A stretch of DNA of 36,748 nt from Hungatella hathewayi WAL-18680 (GCF_000235505.1 NZ_JH379030.1:12900-49647), one strand, 5' to 3'. Counted from the first letter of the stretch, positions 8,956-17,567 are shown. Made by a program: numbers and translations. The notes: generated by a model from the letters alone, not told the origin.

Positions 8956-9588
8956 TCATCGTCTATATGCCGCCACCGGGTTGTACTGTTTCTCATGGCC
9001 GATGGTAGTCGGCTCGCCATGCCCCGGGTATACCATGATATCGTCCCGCAGCGGGAACAGCTTCTCCGTGATGGAAGCCACAATCTGGCCGGAACTTCCC
9101 GTAGGAAAATCAGTCCGCCCCAAAGACTCCGCAAACAGGGTATCACCGGAAAACAGCACATCCTCATCGTCTATGAGATAACACACGGAACCGGACGTAT
9201 GGCCCGGCGTCGCAATCACCTTCCAGGTTTTCCCCAGCAGCGAAAACATTTCCCCGTCCTTCACATACTGGTCGGCGCGGGTGGTAAAGCTGTGGCCAAA
9301 GCTGGTGCTCAAGTTCAGGGACGTATCCCTCAGCAGTGCTTCCTCGTCGGCCCCGGCATACACCGGAAGGGACAGCTTGCGCAAATCATCCACCGCCATA
9401 ATGTGGTCGAAATGTCCATGGGTCAGCAGCACCGCCACCGGCATCACCCCCAGCTCCCGGCACTGGTTCACAATATAAGCCCCATTGTCCGCCGGGTCAA
9501 TCACAACGGCCTCCTTCTCTCTGTATACAATATAACAATTCGTGCTCACCATTCCCAGCACGCAGGTCTTAATCCTCAAATCTCCCAT
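8956..9588 (-). CDS. MBL-fold metallo-hydrolase, glyoxalase II-like
   Basis: This 210-residue metallo-beta-lactamase-fold protein has the HxHxDH zinc motif in LTHGHFDHI (about residues 56-64). Further metal ligands appear in TPGHTSGS and SGDTLF, and the terminal His in YPGHGEPT. The short form without the C-terminal glutathione-binding domain of classical GloB resembles the YcbL-type hydrolases. A hydroxyacyl-thioester or related hydrolase activity is the family expectation, and the substrate is unknown. AAGGAG eight bases upstream supports the start. The conserved relA-MBL-hemZ order is typical of clostridia. Confidence 0.9.
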   Translation of the reverse strand: MGDLRIKTCVLGMVSTNCYIVYREKEAVVIDPADNGAYIVNQCRELGVMPVAVLLTHGHFDHIMAVDDLRKLSLPVYAGADEEALLRDTSLNLSTSFGHSFTTRADQYVKDGEMFSLLGKTWKVIATPGHTSGSVCYLIDDEDVLFSGDTLFAESLGRTDFPTGSSGQIVASITEKLFPLRDDIMVYPGHGEPTTIGHEKQYNPVAAYRR

Positions 9589-9647
9589 TGTCCCCGCTCC
9601 TTTTTATATATTCCTGATATTCCTGACTTTTTCCTAACCATAAGTTG

Positions 9648-9685
9648 AAAAAGAGAGAAAGGCTTTCTATCCTGCCGTTCTCTCT
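9648..9685 (-). terminator. Probable terminator at the end of relA
   Basis: On the minus strand AGAGAGAA (9678-9685) pairs with TTCTCTCT (9652-9659), followed by TTTT. The upstream arm lies within the last codons of relA. Termination may be partial, because the next two genes run in the same direction. Confidence 0.5.
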
Positions 9686-11955
9686 ATATCTAACACGCCT
9701 TCAATCTGTCTTAATTTATCCGTCAGACGGTTCAGCTCCTCGATGCCGTGAATGTCAAAGGTCATGATAATCGTGGCCTTTCCCTGCTTGCTGGTGCGCA
9801 CGTTCATGGACGTGATGTCAATCTGGCGCTCCGTAAAGACCTTGGAGATATCTACAAACATCCCAATCCGGTTGTTGGCGTAAATCTGAATCTCCGTGGA
9901 GTAGCGCTCCTTGGAGCTCTCGCCCTCCGGCTCCTGCCACTCGGCGTCAATCAGCCGCTCCCTCTCATTTTCCGGAAGGTTGATAATGTTGACGCAGTCC
10001 GTCCGGTGGATGGACACGCCACGGCCTCTTGTGACAAAGCCCACAATCTCGTCGCCCGGCACCGGGCTGCAGCATCTGGAGAAACGGACGGCGATGTCGT
10101 GAATGCCCTTCACCACAATGCCGCTTCCCGACTTCTTGGAGACCGGAACCTTGTTGGTCATCTCTCCGATACCGTCCAAGATGTTGGCGTCCGTCACCTC
10201 TTTTTTCAGCTTCTTCTCCCGCTCTTCCACCATCTTGTTGATAATCTGGCCTTCTTTTAAGCCGCCATGTCCGATGGAAGCCAGCACGGAATCCCAGTCT
10301 CTGAACGCATAGCGCTTCATCACCTTTTCCATGTACTCCGGCTTGTTGATGTCGGGGAAGTTGATGCCCTTGGCTTTACAGTATTTGTCAATCATCTCCT
10401 TGCCGCGGAGAATGTTGTCTTCTTTTAATTCGGTCTTAAACCACTGGTTAATCTTGTTCTTGGCCTGGGTGCTCTTGACCAGCTTCAGCCAGTCACGGCT
10501 GGGGCCTTTGGAGTTCTGGGATGTGATAATCTCAATCCGGTCTCCATTTTGAATCACGTAATCAATGTTCACCAGCTTGCCGTTGACTCTGGCGCCCACC
10601 ATCTTGTTGCCCACGGCGCTGTGGATGGCATAGGCAAAATCCACCGGCGTGGAGCCGCTTGGCAGGTTCTTCACATCGCCGGACGGGGTGAAGCAGTAAA
10701 CGCTGTCGGAGAACAAATCCAAATCGCTCTTAATCAGATTTAAAAATTCTTTATTGTCTGACATGTCTGTCTGCCACTCCAGAATCTGGCGCAGCCAGCT
10801 CAACTTGGCTTCTTCACTGCCCGCCGCAATCTGTCCGCTTCCGCTCTCCTTGTATTTCCAGTGGGCCGCGATACCAAACTCGGCGGTCCGGTGCATCTCG
10901 AAGGTTCGGATCTGAATCTCAAAGGGCTGCCCGTTGCTGCCAATCAGCGTCGTGTGAAGCGACTGGTACATGTTGGGCTTTGGCATAGCGATATAATCCT
11001 TGAAACGGCCGGGAATCGGTTTGTACAGCTCGTGAATCACGCCCAGGGCCGCATAACAGTCCTTCACGGATTCCACGATAATCCGCACGGCAAACAAATC
11101 ATAAATCTGGTCCAGGGTCTTATCCTGGTTCACCATTTTCTTGTAAATGCTGAAGAAATGTTTCACACGGCCTTCCACTCTGGCATCGATACCGGCTTCC
11201 ACCATGTGGGACTTCACTTCCTCCACAATGCCCTGGACAAACGCCTCTCTGGCATCCTTGCGCAGGGAAATCTTCTCAGCCAGATCGTAGTATACGTCCG
11301 GCTCCAGATATTTTAAGGACAAATCGTCCAGTTCAATCTTAATCTTGGAGATACCGAGCCTGTGGGCAATGGGAGAATAGATATCCATGGTCTCCCTGGC
11401 CTTCTCCTTCTGCTTCTCCGGCGTCATATACTGGAGGGTCCGCATGTTGTGCAGTCTATCCGCCAGCTTGATCAGAATCACACGGATATCCTTGGCCATG
11501 GCCAGGAACATCTTCCGCAGGTTCTCCGCCTGAATCTCCTGTTTGTCCATGGACCAGGACAGCTGTGTCAGCTTCGTGACCCCGTCCACCAAAAGCGCCA
11601 CCTCGGAGCCGAACTCCTTCGCCACCTCGTCTAACGTCATCACGGTATCCTCCACCACGTCGTGAAGAATGCCCGCCACAATACTCTCCTTATCCAGCTC
11701 CAAATCCGCCAGAATAATGGCCACACACAGAGGATGAATAATATAAGGCTCCCCGGACTTGCGTTTCTGCTCTTTGTGGGCATCATAAGCAATCCGATAA
11801 GCCTTCTCCACCATGGAGATGTCATCGGAGGGGTGGTACTTTCTGATACTCTTTATCAAATCCTGATACAGAATCTCAGGGCTGGTAAAAGAAGCCGGAG
11901 CTTCCAGTTCATTGCCCACACGTTCCATATGTTCCGGAGTGATTCCACCTGCCAT
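9667..11955 (-). CDS. relA: Bifunctional (p)ppGpp synthetase/hydrolase (RelA/SpoT)
   Basis: This protein of about 762 residues makes and degrades the alarmone (p)ppGpp. An intact HD hydrolase domain (HPLCVAIILAD and LHDVVEDT) is followed by the synthetase domain (LADRLHNMRTLQYM then GRFKDYIAMPKPNMYQSLH). Then come TGS (about 390-450), the helical and zinc-finger-like region with RCCSPVPGDEIVGFVTRGRG, and a C-terminal ACT domain. I prefer the ATG at 11955: AGGA sits eight bases upstream, while the ATG at 11964 overlaps that site. Hydrolase and synthetase motifs both look intact, so it is a dual-function Rel. It is divergent from the sensor kinase at 12191. Confidence 0.97.
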   Translation of the reverse strand: MAGGITPEHMERVGNELEAPASFTSPEILYQDLIKSIRKYHPSDDISMVEKAYRIAYDAHKEQKRKSGEPYIIHPLCVAIILADLELDKESIVAGILHDVVEDTVMTLDEVAKEFGSEVALLVDGVTKLTQLSWSMDKQEIQAENLRKMFLAMAKDIRVILIKLADRLHNMRTLQYMTPEKQKEKARETMDIYSPIAHRLGISKIKIELDDLSLKYLEPDVYYDLAEKISLRKDAREAFVQGIVEEVKSHMVEAGIDARVEGRVKHFFSIYKKMVNQDKTLDQIYDLFAVRIIVESVKDCYAALGVIHELYKPIPGRFKDYIAMPKPNMYQSLHTTLIGSNGQPFEIQIRTFEMHRTAEFGIAAHWKYKESGSGQIAAGSEEAKLSWLRQILEWQTDMSDNKEFLNLIKSDLDLFSDSVYCFTPSGDVKNLPSGSTPVDFAYAIHSAVGNKMVGARVNGKLVNIDYVIQNGDRIEIITSQNSKGPSRDWLKLVKSTQAKNKINQWFKTELKEDNILRGKEMIDKYCKAKGINFPDINKPEYMEKVMKRYAFRDWDSVLASIGHGGLKEGQIINKMVEEREKKLKKEVTDANILDGIGEMTNKVPVSKKSGSGIVVKGIHDIAVRFSRCCSPVPGDEIVGFVTRGRGVSIHRTDCVNIINLPENERERLIDAEWQEPEGESSKERYSTEIQIYANNRIGMFVDISKVFTERQIDITSMNVRTSKQGKATIIMTFDIHGIEELNRLTDKLRQIEGVLDIERTAG

Positions 11956-11990
11956 AAACGTCATCCTTTTCTGTGCATAATTATTTTACC

Positions 11991-12019
11991 ATTATACGTA
12001 TTTTTGTCGGAAATTGCAA
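11991..12019 (-). promoter_or_regulatory. relA promoter
   Basis: On the minus strand TTGCAA (12014-12019), exactly 17 bases, then a perfect TATAAT (11991-11996), about 35 bases upstream of the relA start. Confidence 0.75.
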
Positions 12020-12071
12020 GAGGGGGCGGCAATTATTATAGAAAAGGCCCAGGAACAATTGTAAGCTTAAA

Positions 12072-12100
12072 CTGACAAAACAAACATGCCATGATATAAT
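12072..12100 (+). promoter_or_regulatory. Promoter of the sugar sensor/mgl cluster
   Basis: CTGACA (12072-12077), a 17-base spacer and a perfect TATAAT (12095-12100) precede the sensor kinase gene. The predicted leader is about 85 bases. A second TTGACA at 12124-12129 has no convincing -10. Confidence 0.7.
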
Positions 12101-12140
12101 AAGGAAAGAAAACGATTGATACTTGACAAAGACACCTCCT

Positions 12141-12165
12141 GTCATATACCTTATGACACGTGTCA
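12141..12165. promoter_or_regulatory. Overlapping inverted repeats in the kinase leader, candidate operator
   Basis: A perfect 12-base palindrome, TGACACGTGTCA (12154-12165), overlaps a second inverted repeat, GTCATA with 5-base spacer then TATGAC (12141-12157). Both lie between the promoter and the ribosome binding site, a position expected for a repressor or regulator site. No regulator gene for this cluster is in the window. Confidence 0.4.
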
Positions 12166-12190
12166 CCGACAAAATTCGTGGAGCCACAGA

Positions 12191-13981
12191 ATGGATAAGA
12201 AAAACAGAAACTTTTTTCATAACAGCAGTATCCGATATACGATTTTTACGTACTTTACCGTGACCGCTCTGGCAGCCAGCCTGCTTATCACATTTTCCAT
12301 CTACCAGCGGCTGTCCAGCCAGGTATCCCAGACCGTGATGGAGGAAAACCAGAGCCTGATTGGCCAGGTGGCCCGCTCCGTGGAGAGTTACCTTCGCACG
12401 GTTATGAAGCTGTCGGATTCCCTGTATTACGGCGCTGTCAAGAACGCGGATTTATCCTCCGAATCCATCAACAGCGAGATTACGCTTCTGTACGACAACA
12501 ACAAAGACAATGTGGACAACATCGCCCTCTTTTCCCAGGACGGCGCTTTGAAAGAAGCGGTGCCGGCCGCCAGAATCAAGACCAATCTTGACGTGACCGG
12601 GGACAGCTGGTTTACCAATGCCCTGGAGAAGACGGAAAACCAGCATTTTTCCAATCCCCACGTCCAGTACATATTTGACGGCAATGAGAGCCAGTACCGC
12701 TGGGTGATCTCCCTGTCGAGAGCGGTGGAATTGACCGAGGGAACGTCCACAGACCAGGGCGTTCTTCTAGTGGACTTGAGCTATTCCAGCCTGGCCCATC
12801 TGTTTGACGGCGTGACCACCGGAACCGGCGGCTACGTCTATTTAATCAGCAGCGACGGAGAAATCCTCTACCATCCCAAAATCCAGCTGATTGACTCCGG
12901 CCGGGTCGCGGAGAACAATCTCGCGGCCGCCGGGTACAAGGACGGAAACCATCTGGAGAAATTTGGGGGGAGGGAACGCATCATCACCGTCAAATCCATC
13001 GGCTACACCGGCTGGAAGGTGGTGGGGGTAACCCCGAAGAACGTGGTCTCCTTAAATACTATCAAAACCAGACTGTTTATTGTCTTTATCATTACCCTGA
13101 TCCTCTTTATCCTGACGCTTATCAACTCCTATATTTCCTCCAGAATCACAAATCCGATCAAGGAGCTGGAGAAATCCGTGGGAATTCTGGAGGCAGGCAA
13201 CCTGGATGCGCCCGTCTATATCGGGGGCTCCTATGAGATTCAGCACCTGGGGACCTCCATCGGCAGCATGGCGAAACAGATACGGGTGCTCATGAACGAT
13301 ATCGTGACGGAGCACGAGGCCAAGAGAAAGCAGGAATTTGATACGCTCCAGTCCCAGATTAACCCTCATTTTCTCTATAACACCCTGGACATTATCGTCT
13401 GGATGATTGAAAATGAGCAGAAAGCCGAGGCCGTCAAGGTGGTGACTGCCCTGGCGCGGTTCTTCCGCATCAGTTTAAGCAAGGGAAAGAGTATCATCAC
13501 GGTCCGGGATGAGTTAGAGCACGTCCGCAGCTATTTGATGATTCAGCACATGCGCTTTAAGAACAAATTTTCCTACACGATTGACGCCTCGGAGGAATGC
13601 CTGGAGTTAGCCAGCTTGAAGCTGATGCTCCAGCCTCTGGTGGAGAACGCGGTATACCATGGAATGGAGTTTATGGACGGTGACGGTGAGATTATCTTAA
13701 CCGTGTGGAGAGAAGCGGACGATCTATACTTTACCGTCCGCGATAATGGACTTGGCATGACGGCGGAGCAGGTGGAAAGTCTGTTTTCCGACTCCATCCA
13801 CGTGACGTCCAAGAAGGGCTCCGGGATTGGCGTGAAGAATGTGAACGAGCGGATCAAGCTCTATTTTGGTGAGGAGTACGGACTGACCATCCATTCGGAG
13901 CCGGACGAGGGAACGGAAATCACCATCCACCTTCCGGCCGTACCTTACAGCCAGATTTTAGCGGAGGGCGAAGAAGCATGA
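12191..13981 (+). CDS. YesM-type sensor histidine kinase with Cache-like sensor
   Basis: This 596-residue kinase belongs to the His_kinase (LytS/YesM) class that controls sugar uptake in Firmicutes. A membrane helix lies at about residues 16-37, an extracytoplasmic double-Cache-like domain at about 40-290, and a second helix at about 294-313. A HAMP domain follows at about 314-368. The phospho-acceptor His393 lies in QINPHFLYNTLD. The ATPase N box is ENAVYHG (485-491), with DNGLGM (518-523) and GSGIGVKN (543-550). I chose the ATG at 12191, with GTGGAG seven bases upstream; the reading frame is open further upstream but without such a site. It overlaps the next gene as ATGA. The usual AraC-type YesN response regulator partner is absent here. 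Confidence 0.93.
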   Translation: MDKKNRNFFHNSSIRYTIFTYFTVTALAASLLITFSIYQRLSSQVSQTVMEENQSLIGQVARSVESYLRTVMKLSDSLYYGAVKNADLSSESINSEITLLYDNNKDNVDNIALFSQDGALKEAVPAARIKTNLDVTGDSWFTNALEKTENQHFSNPHVQYIFDGNESQYRWVISLSRAVELTEGTSTDQGVLLVDLSYSSLAHLFDGVTTGTGGYVYLISSDGEILYHPKIQLIDSGRVAENNLAAAGYKDGNHLEKFGGRERIITVKSIGYTGWKVVGVTPKNVVSLNTIKTRLFIVFIITLILFILTLINSYISSRITNPIKELEKSVGILEAGNLDAPVYIGGSYEIQHLGTSIGSMAKQIRVLMNDIVTEHEAKRKQEFDTLQSQINPHFLYNTLDIIVWMIENEQKAEAVKVVTALARFFRISLSKGKSIITVRDELEHVRSYLMIQHMRFKNKFSYTIDASEECLELASLKLMLQPLVENAVYHGMEFMDGDGEIILTVWREADDLYFTVRDNGLGMTAEQVESLFSDSIHVTSKKGSGIGVKNVNERIKLYFGEEYGLTIHSEPDEGTEITIHLPAVPYSQILAEGEEA

Positions 13982-14988
13982 AGATGACAAGGCGTGAAAA
14001 GATTATATGGTGTCTGTTTGCCGGAATCCTGGTTCTTCTGTTTCTGCTGTCCTCCACGGATTTCATCATCAAGGAGGAGCAGACGGAAATCTACCCGGTG
14101 TCCATCATTATCGGGGACACAACGGATGATTATTATTCCAATTTCCGCAAGGGCGTGGACAAGGCCGCGGACGAGTACAATGTAGATGTCAATTTCATTA
14201 CCCTGTATGAAAAGGGAAATGTCACCGAGCAGATGGACTTATTAAAGCGGGAAGTGGACGACGGGGCCAAGGCCGTGGTGCTGGTGCCCTTAAAGCAGGA
14301 GGAGTGCCGGACCATCCTGGAAGAAATGGTTCTGGCCAGTCCGCTGATTGTCATGGGCAATATCTTTCCGGGGGACTGGGCCATGACCGGCATCTCACAG
14401 GACTACCAGGAAGCGGGCCGGATGCTGGGGGAGGCAATCACAAAAGAAAATACCCCCGACAAGCCGGTGTTTCTGTTTACGGAGGGGCTGGATTATGGCT
14501 ATAACCGGGAAGTGTACGCAGGACTATTGAACGCCCTGTCCCAGGCAGGTTTCCAGGCCCATCTCTACGAAATGAACAAAAACGGCATGCCAAACGCGCC
14601 GTCAGAGGAGCATGAAGACTTTTTCCGCTGGACCATGGAGACCCATGTGTATCCTGACAGCGGGGAAGCCATTATCGCGGCCCTGGACGTCAAGAGTCTG
14701 GAGCGGGCCGCCGACATCATCGCCGGAAGCCCGGCTAACATGACATCCCTTCCAACCCTGTACGGCTTTGGAAGCACCACCAAAATCTTAAACCAGATGG
14801 ACCGGGGCGTCATAAAGGGGCTTATCGCCACCAATCAGTTTGACGCCGGATATTTAAGCATTGTCAAGGCGGTGGACGCCATCGAAAAGCGGGGGGACCG
14901 GGAACAGATTGTGCTGGAATCCTATTATATAGAAAAAGAGGATTTGCAGAAAACGCATTTTGAAAAGATTCTTTATCCGATTGAATAA
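13978..14988 (+). CDS. Membrane-anchored type I periplasmic sugar-binding protein (putative sensor)
   Basis: This 336-residue protein has an uncleaved-looking signal anchor at about residues 10-28 with no lipobox. A Peripla_BP_4/LacI-type binding fold follows, starting VSIIIGDTTDDYYSNFRKGVDKAADEY and passing through the two-lobe pattern (VVLVPLKQEEC, IVMGNIF, VFLFTEGLDYGYNRE). The 4-base ATGA overlap with the kinase gene argues for stoichiometric production with it. Anchored binding proteins paired with LytS/YesM kinases are known as sugar co-sensors (for example XylFII with LytS), so a role as ligand-sensing subunit of the kinase is likely. The ligand is unknown. It could instead be a transport accessory. 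Confidence 0.82.
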   Translation: MKMTRREKIIWCLFAGILVLLFLLSSTDFIIKEEQTEIYPVSIIIGDTTDDYYSNFRKGVDKAADEYNVDVNFITLYEKGNVTEQMDLLKREVDDGAKAVVLVPLKQEECRTILEEMVLASPLIVMGNIFPGDWAMTGISQDYQEAGRMLGEAITKENTPDKPVFLFTEGLDYGYNREVYAGLLNALSQAGFQAHLYEMNKNGMPNAPSEEHEDFFRWTMETHVYPDSGEAIIAALDVKSLERAADIIAGSPANMTSLPTLYGFGSTTKILNQMDRGVIKGLIATNQFDAGYLSIVKAVDAIEKRGDREQIVLESYYIEKEDLQKTHFEKILYPIE

Positions 14989-15033
14989 AGTCCAGCTGCA
15001 TCATATCCATTTGAATAGACCGTGGAGGTACAA

Positions 15034-16064
15034 ATGAAAAAAAATATTCCTTAATAACAGCATTGGTCATCATCTCTATCTTTGTGGGCGGCGGTATGAT
15101 ATTCCATAGCCGGAGCCAGGAAAAACCGGAGGAGAAAAAGGCGCTCCGCGTCGGGGTATCTCTTTACCGGGGTGACGATTCCTTTATCAATAATCTCTGT
15201 GGAAAGATGGAGGAACAGGCGAAGGCTTACGAGAAAGCGACGGGTGTCCGGGTGATTCTCGATGTTGTGGACGGAAAAGGGAACCAGAACACCCAAAACA
15301 GCCAGGTGGACCGGTTTGTCTCCCTGGGCGTGGATGTGCTCTGTGTCAACATGGTGGACCGCTCGGCGGCCTCCTATATTATAAACAGGGCGATGGAAGG
15401 CGATATTCCTGTGGTATTCTTCAACCGGGAACCGGTGGAGGAGGACATGAACCGCTGGGAGAAACTCTACTACGTGGGGGAGAACGCCAAGGAATCGGCC
15501 GTCCTCCAGGGCAACATTCTGGTGGATGCCTACAAGAAGGACCCCTCCGTCCTGGATCTAAACGGAGACGGAAAGGTCAGCTATGTGCTTCTTGAGGGCG
15601 AGACGAGCCATCAGGATTCCCTCATCCGGACGGAGTGGTCCATCCAGACCTTAAAAGACGGCGGCGTGCCGTTAGAAAAGATTACCGGGGGGATTGGTAA
15701 CTGGGAACGAAGCCAGGGCTCCGCGTGGATGGAGAAATGGCTGGAGGAATATCCGGATGAAATCGAGCTGGTCATCAGCAATAATGACGACATGGCCCTC
15801 GGCGCGGCGGATGCGCTGGAGCGGAAGGAAATCACCCGCCCCATTAAAATCGTGGGGATTGACGGAACGCCCCAGGGCGTGGAAGGTCTTACCTCCGGGA
15901 AACTATTCGGAACTGTCCAGTGTGACAGCGATGAGTATGCCGACGTGGTGTTCCGCATCGCTGCCGCCGCCGGGCTTGGGCATAATGTACAAGAGGAAGT
16001 GGACTTAGAGGATGGCAAATACTACAATTGCAGTCAGACTGCACTAACGGCCAATGCAAAATAA
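15034..16064 (+). CDS. MglB-like galactose/glucose-binding protein, canonical order, frameshifted after codon 3
   Basis: This is a type I binding protein in normal MglB order. RVGVSLYRGDDSF (D14/F16 equivalents) comes first, then NMVDRSAASY (N91), then DIPVVFFNREP, the calcium-loop-like DLNGDGKVS, HQDSLIR (H152, D154, R158), a Trp, SNNDD (N211) and GIDG (D236). The position of N256 appears to be Cys. The natural ATG at 15034 has GGAGG about five bases upstream, but the frame meets TAA at 15052. The coding frame is entered by adding one A, or a -1 shift, in the A8 run at 15037-15044. That gives MKKKYSLITALVIISIF, an ideal signal anchor. An unshifted start would be TTG 15063, without a ribosome binding site. 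There is no lipobox, so it is probably an anchored sensor like its upstream neighbour. Confidence 0.8.
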
Positions 16065-16084
16065 TGGATTTTATACAAAATCCA
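16065..16084 (+). terminator. Hairpin after the second binding-protein gene
   Basis: TGGATTTT (16065-16072) pairs perfectly with AAAATCCA (16077-16084) around a 4-base loop, starting one base past the stop. There is no clear U-tract, so it may act as a weak terminator or mRNA end stabiliser separating the sensor genes from mglB. Confidence 0.45.
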
Positions 16085-16139
16085 AGAAATTTTATATAAA
16101 AGCGAAAAAAATCATATGGTAATATGCCCAAAATAAAGT

Positions 16140-16178
16140 TATAATACGGTTGTCGATGAGCCAAAATGACGAATCGAC
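16140..16178 (+). promoter_or_regulatory. Candidate mglB promoter with downstream inverted repeat
   Basis: A perfect TATAAT (16140-16145) lies about 65 bases upstream of the mglB-like gene, with no good -35 at the proper distance. Just downstream, GTCGAT (16152-16157) and ATCGAC (16173-16178) form an inverted repeat that could bind a regulator. The weak -35 fits an activated promoter, perhaps the target of the cluster's kinase pathway. Confidence 0.4.
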
Positions 16179-16211
16179 GGTCACTATACTATAATTCAGG
16201 GAGGATTTATC

Positions 16212-17549
16212 ATGAGATTACTTAACAAAGTAGCAGCAGTAGGCATGGCATCCGCAATGGTATTTTCCATGGCAGGATGTGGCTCCAAGACAGCAGAGAC
16301 CACCGCAGCTCCAGCAGCAGAGACGACGGCAGCAGCATCAGGAGAGACAACAGCAGCTCCGGCAGAGACAAAAGACCCAAACGCAAAGGTGGAAAACAAG
16401 GATAAACCTTTGGTATGGTTTAACCGCCAGCCTTCCAGCAGCGCCACAGGACAGCTTGATATGGCAGCTCTGAACTATAACAAAGATACCTATTATGTAG
16501 GATTCGACGCCAATCAGGGTGCTGAGCTTCAGGGTACCATGGTAAAAGAGTACATCGAGAAGAATATCGATAACATTGACCGCAACGGCGACGGCATCAT
16601 CGGTTATGTTCTGGCCATCGGCGATATCGGACACAACGACTCCATCGCACGTACAAGAGGTATCCGTAAAGCTCTTGGAACAGCGGTAGAAAAAGACGGC
16701 AACATCAACAGTGACCCAATCGGTACCAACACAGACGGTACATCAACCATCGTTCAGGATGGCAAGATTGAAGTAAACGGCAAGAGCTACATTGTCCGCG
16801 AGCTTGCTTCCCAGGAGATGAAGAACTCCGCAGGCGCTACATGGGATGCAGCTACAGCTGGAAACGGCATCGGCACATGGTCTTCTTCCTTCGGTGACCA
16901 GATTGATATTGTAGCTTCCAACAACGATGGTATGGGCATGTCCATGTTCAACGCATGGTCCAAAGACAACAAGGTTCCTACCTTCGGTTATGACGCTAAC
17001 AGTGACGCAGTAGCCGCTATCGCAGAAGGTTACGGCGGAACCATCAGCCAGCATGCAGACGTTCAGGCATATCTGACCCTTCGTGTTCTCCGCAACGCTC
17101 TTGACGGAGTTGATATCGACACCGGTATCGGCACAGCAGACGATGCAGGCAACGTTCTGAGTGAAGACGTATATGTATACAAAGCAGACGAGCGTTCCTA
17201 CTATGCATTAAACGTAGCTGTAACTGGCGAAAACTACAATGATTTCATGGATTCCACCATGGTTTACGCACCGGTATCCAATCAGCTTGACGAAGGCGCT
17301 CATCCAACCAAGAATGTTTGGCTGAACATCTACAACTCCGCTGATAACTTCTTAGGTTCCACCTATCAGCCACTTCTTCAGAAATATGATAAGCTTCTGA
17401 ACCTGAAGGTTGAGTACATCGGCGGCGACGGCCAGACAGAGTCCAACATCACCAACCGTCTTGGCAATCCGAGCCAGTACGATGCATTCGCAATCAACAT
17501 GGTTAAAACAGATAACGCCGCTTCTTACACCAATATTTTAAATCAGTAA
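16212..17549 (+). CDS. Galactose/glucose-binding lipoprotein with circularly permuted MglB fold
   Basis: This 445-residue secreted lipoprotein has a signal peptide ending in SMAGC, with Cys23 as the lipidated residue. A Thr/Ala/Glu-rich linker covers about 24-60. The binding fold then starts where MglB residue ~105 would be (KPLVWFNRQP, 66-74) and continues in MglB order: calcium-loop-like D123/N125/D127, H141/D143/R147, W211, N238, D261, and Q280 in place of N256. After a linker (about 335-368) comes the segment that opens normal MglB: D378/F380 in SADNF and N429 in FAINMVKTDNAASY. So native ends are joined and new ends made. A ~30-residue insertion lies at about 160-195. GGGAGG supports the start. 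It is probably the major galactose or glucose receptor for MglAC. It is larger than the ~330-residue norm. Confidence 0.88.
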   Translation: MRLLNKVAAVGMASAMVFSMAGCGSKTAETTAAPAAETTAAASGETTAAPAETKDPNAKVENKDKPLVWFNRQPSSSATGQLDMAALNYNKDTYYVGFDANQGAELQGTMVKEYIEKNIDNIDRNGDGIIGYVLAIGDIGHNDSIARTRGIRKALGTAVEKDGNINSDPIGTNTDGTSTIVQDGKIEVNGKSYIVRELASQEMKNSAGATWDAATAGNGIGTWSSSFGDQIDIVASNNDGMGMSMFNAWSKDNKVPTFGYDANSDAVAAIAEGYGGTISQHADVQAYLTLRVLRNALDGVDIDTGIGTADDAGNVLSEDVYVYKADERSYYALNVAVTGENYNDFMDSTMVYAPVSNQLDEGAHPTKNVWLNIYNSADNFLGSTYQPLLQKYDKLLNLKVEYIGGDGQTESNITNRLGNPSQYDAFAINMVKTDNAASYTNILNQ

Positions 17550-17567
17550 TCAGTAATATGAGAAAGG

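Noticed and set aside
15063-15065. TTG as the true start of the second binding protein
   Set aside because: No ribosome binding site precedes it, and it would cut the signal anchor. The ATG at 15034 with GGAGG and a one-base shift gives a complete anchor.
16190-16195. TATAAT just upstream of the mglB-like gene as a promoter -10
   Set aside because: Transcription would begin within or after the ribosome binding site. The TATAAT at 16140 is better placed.
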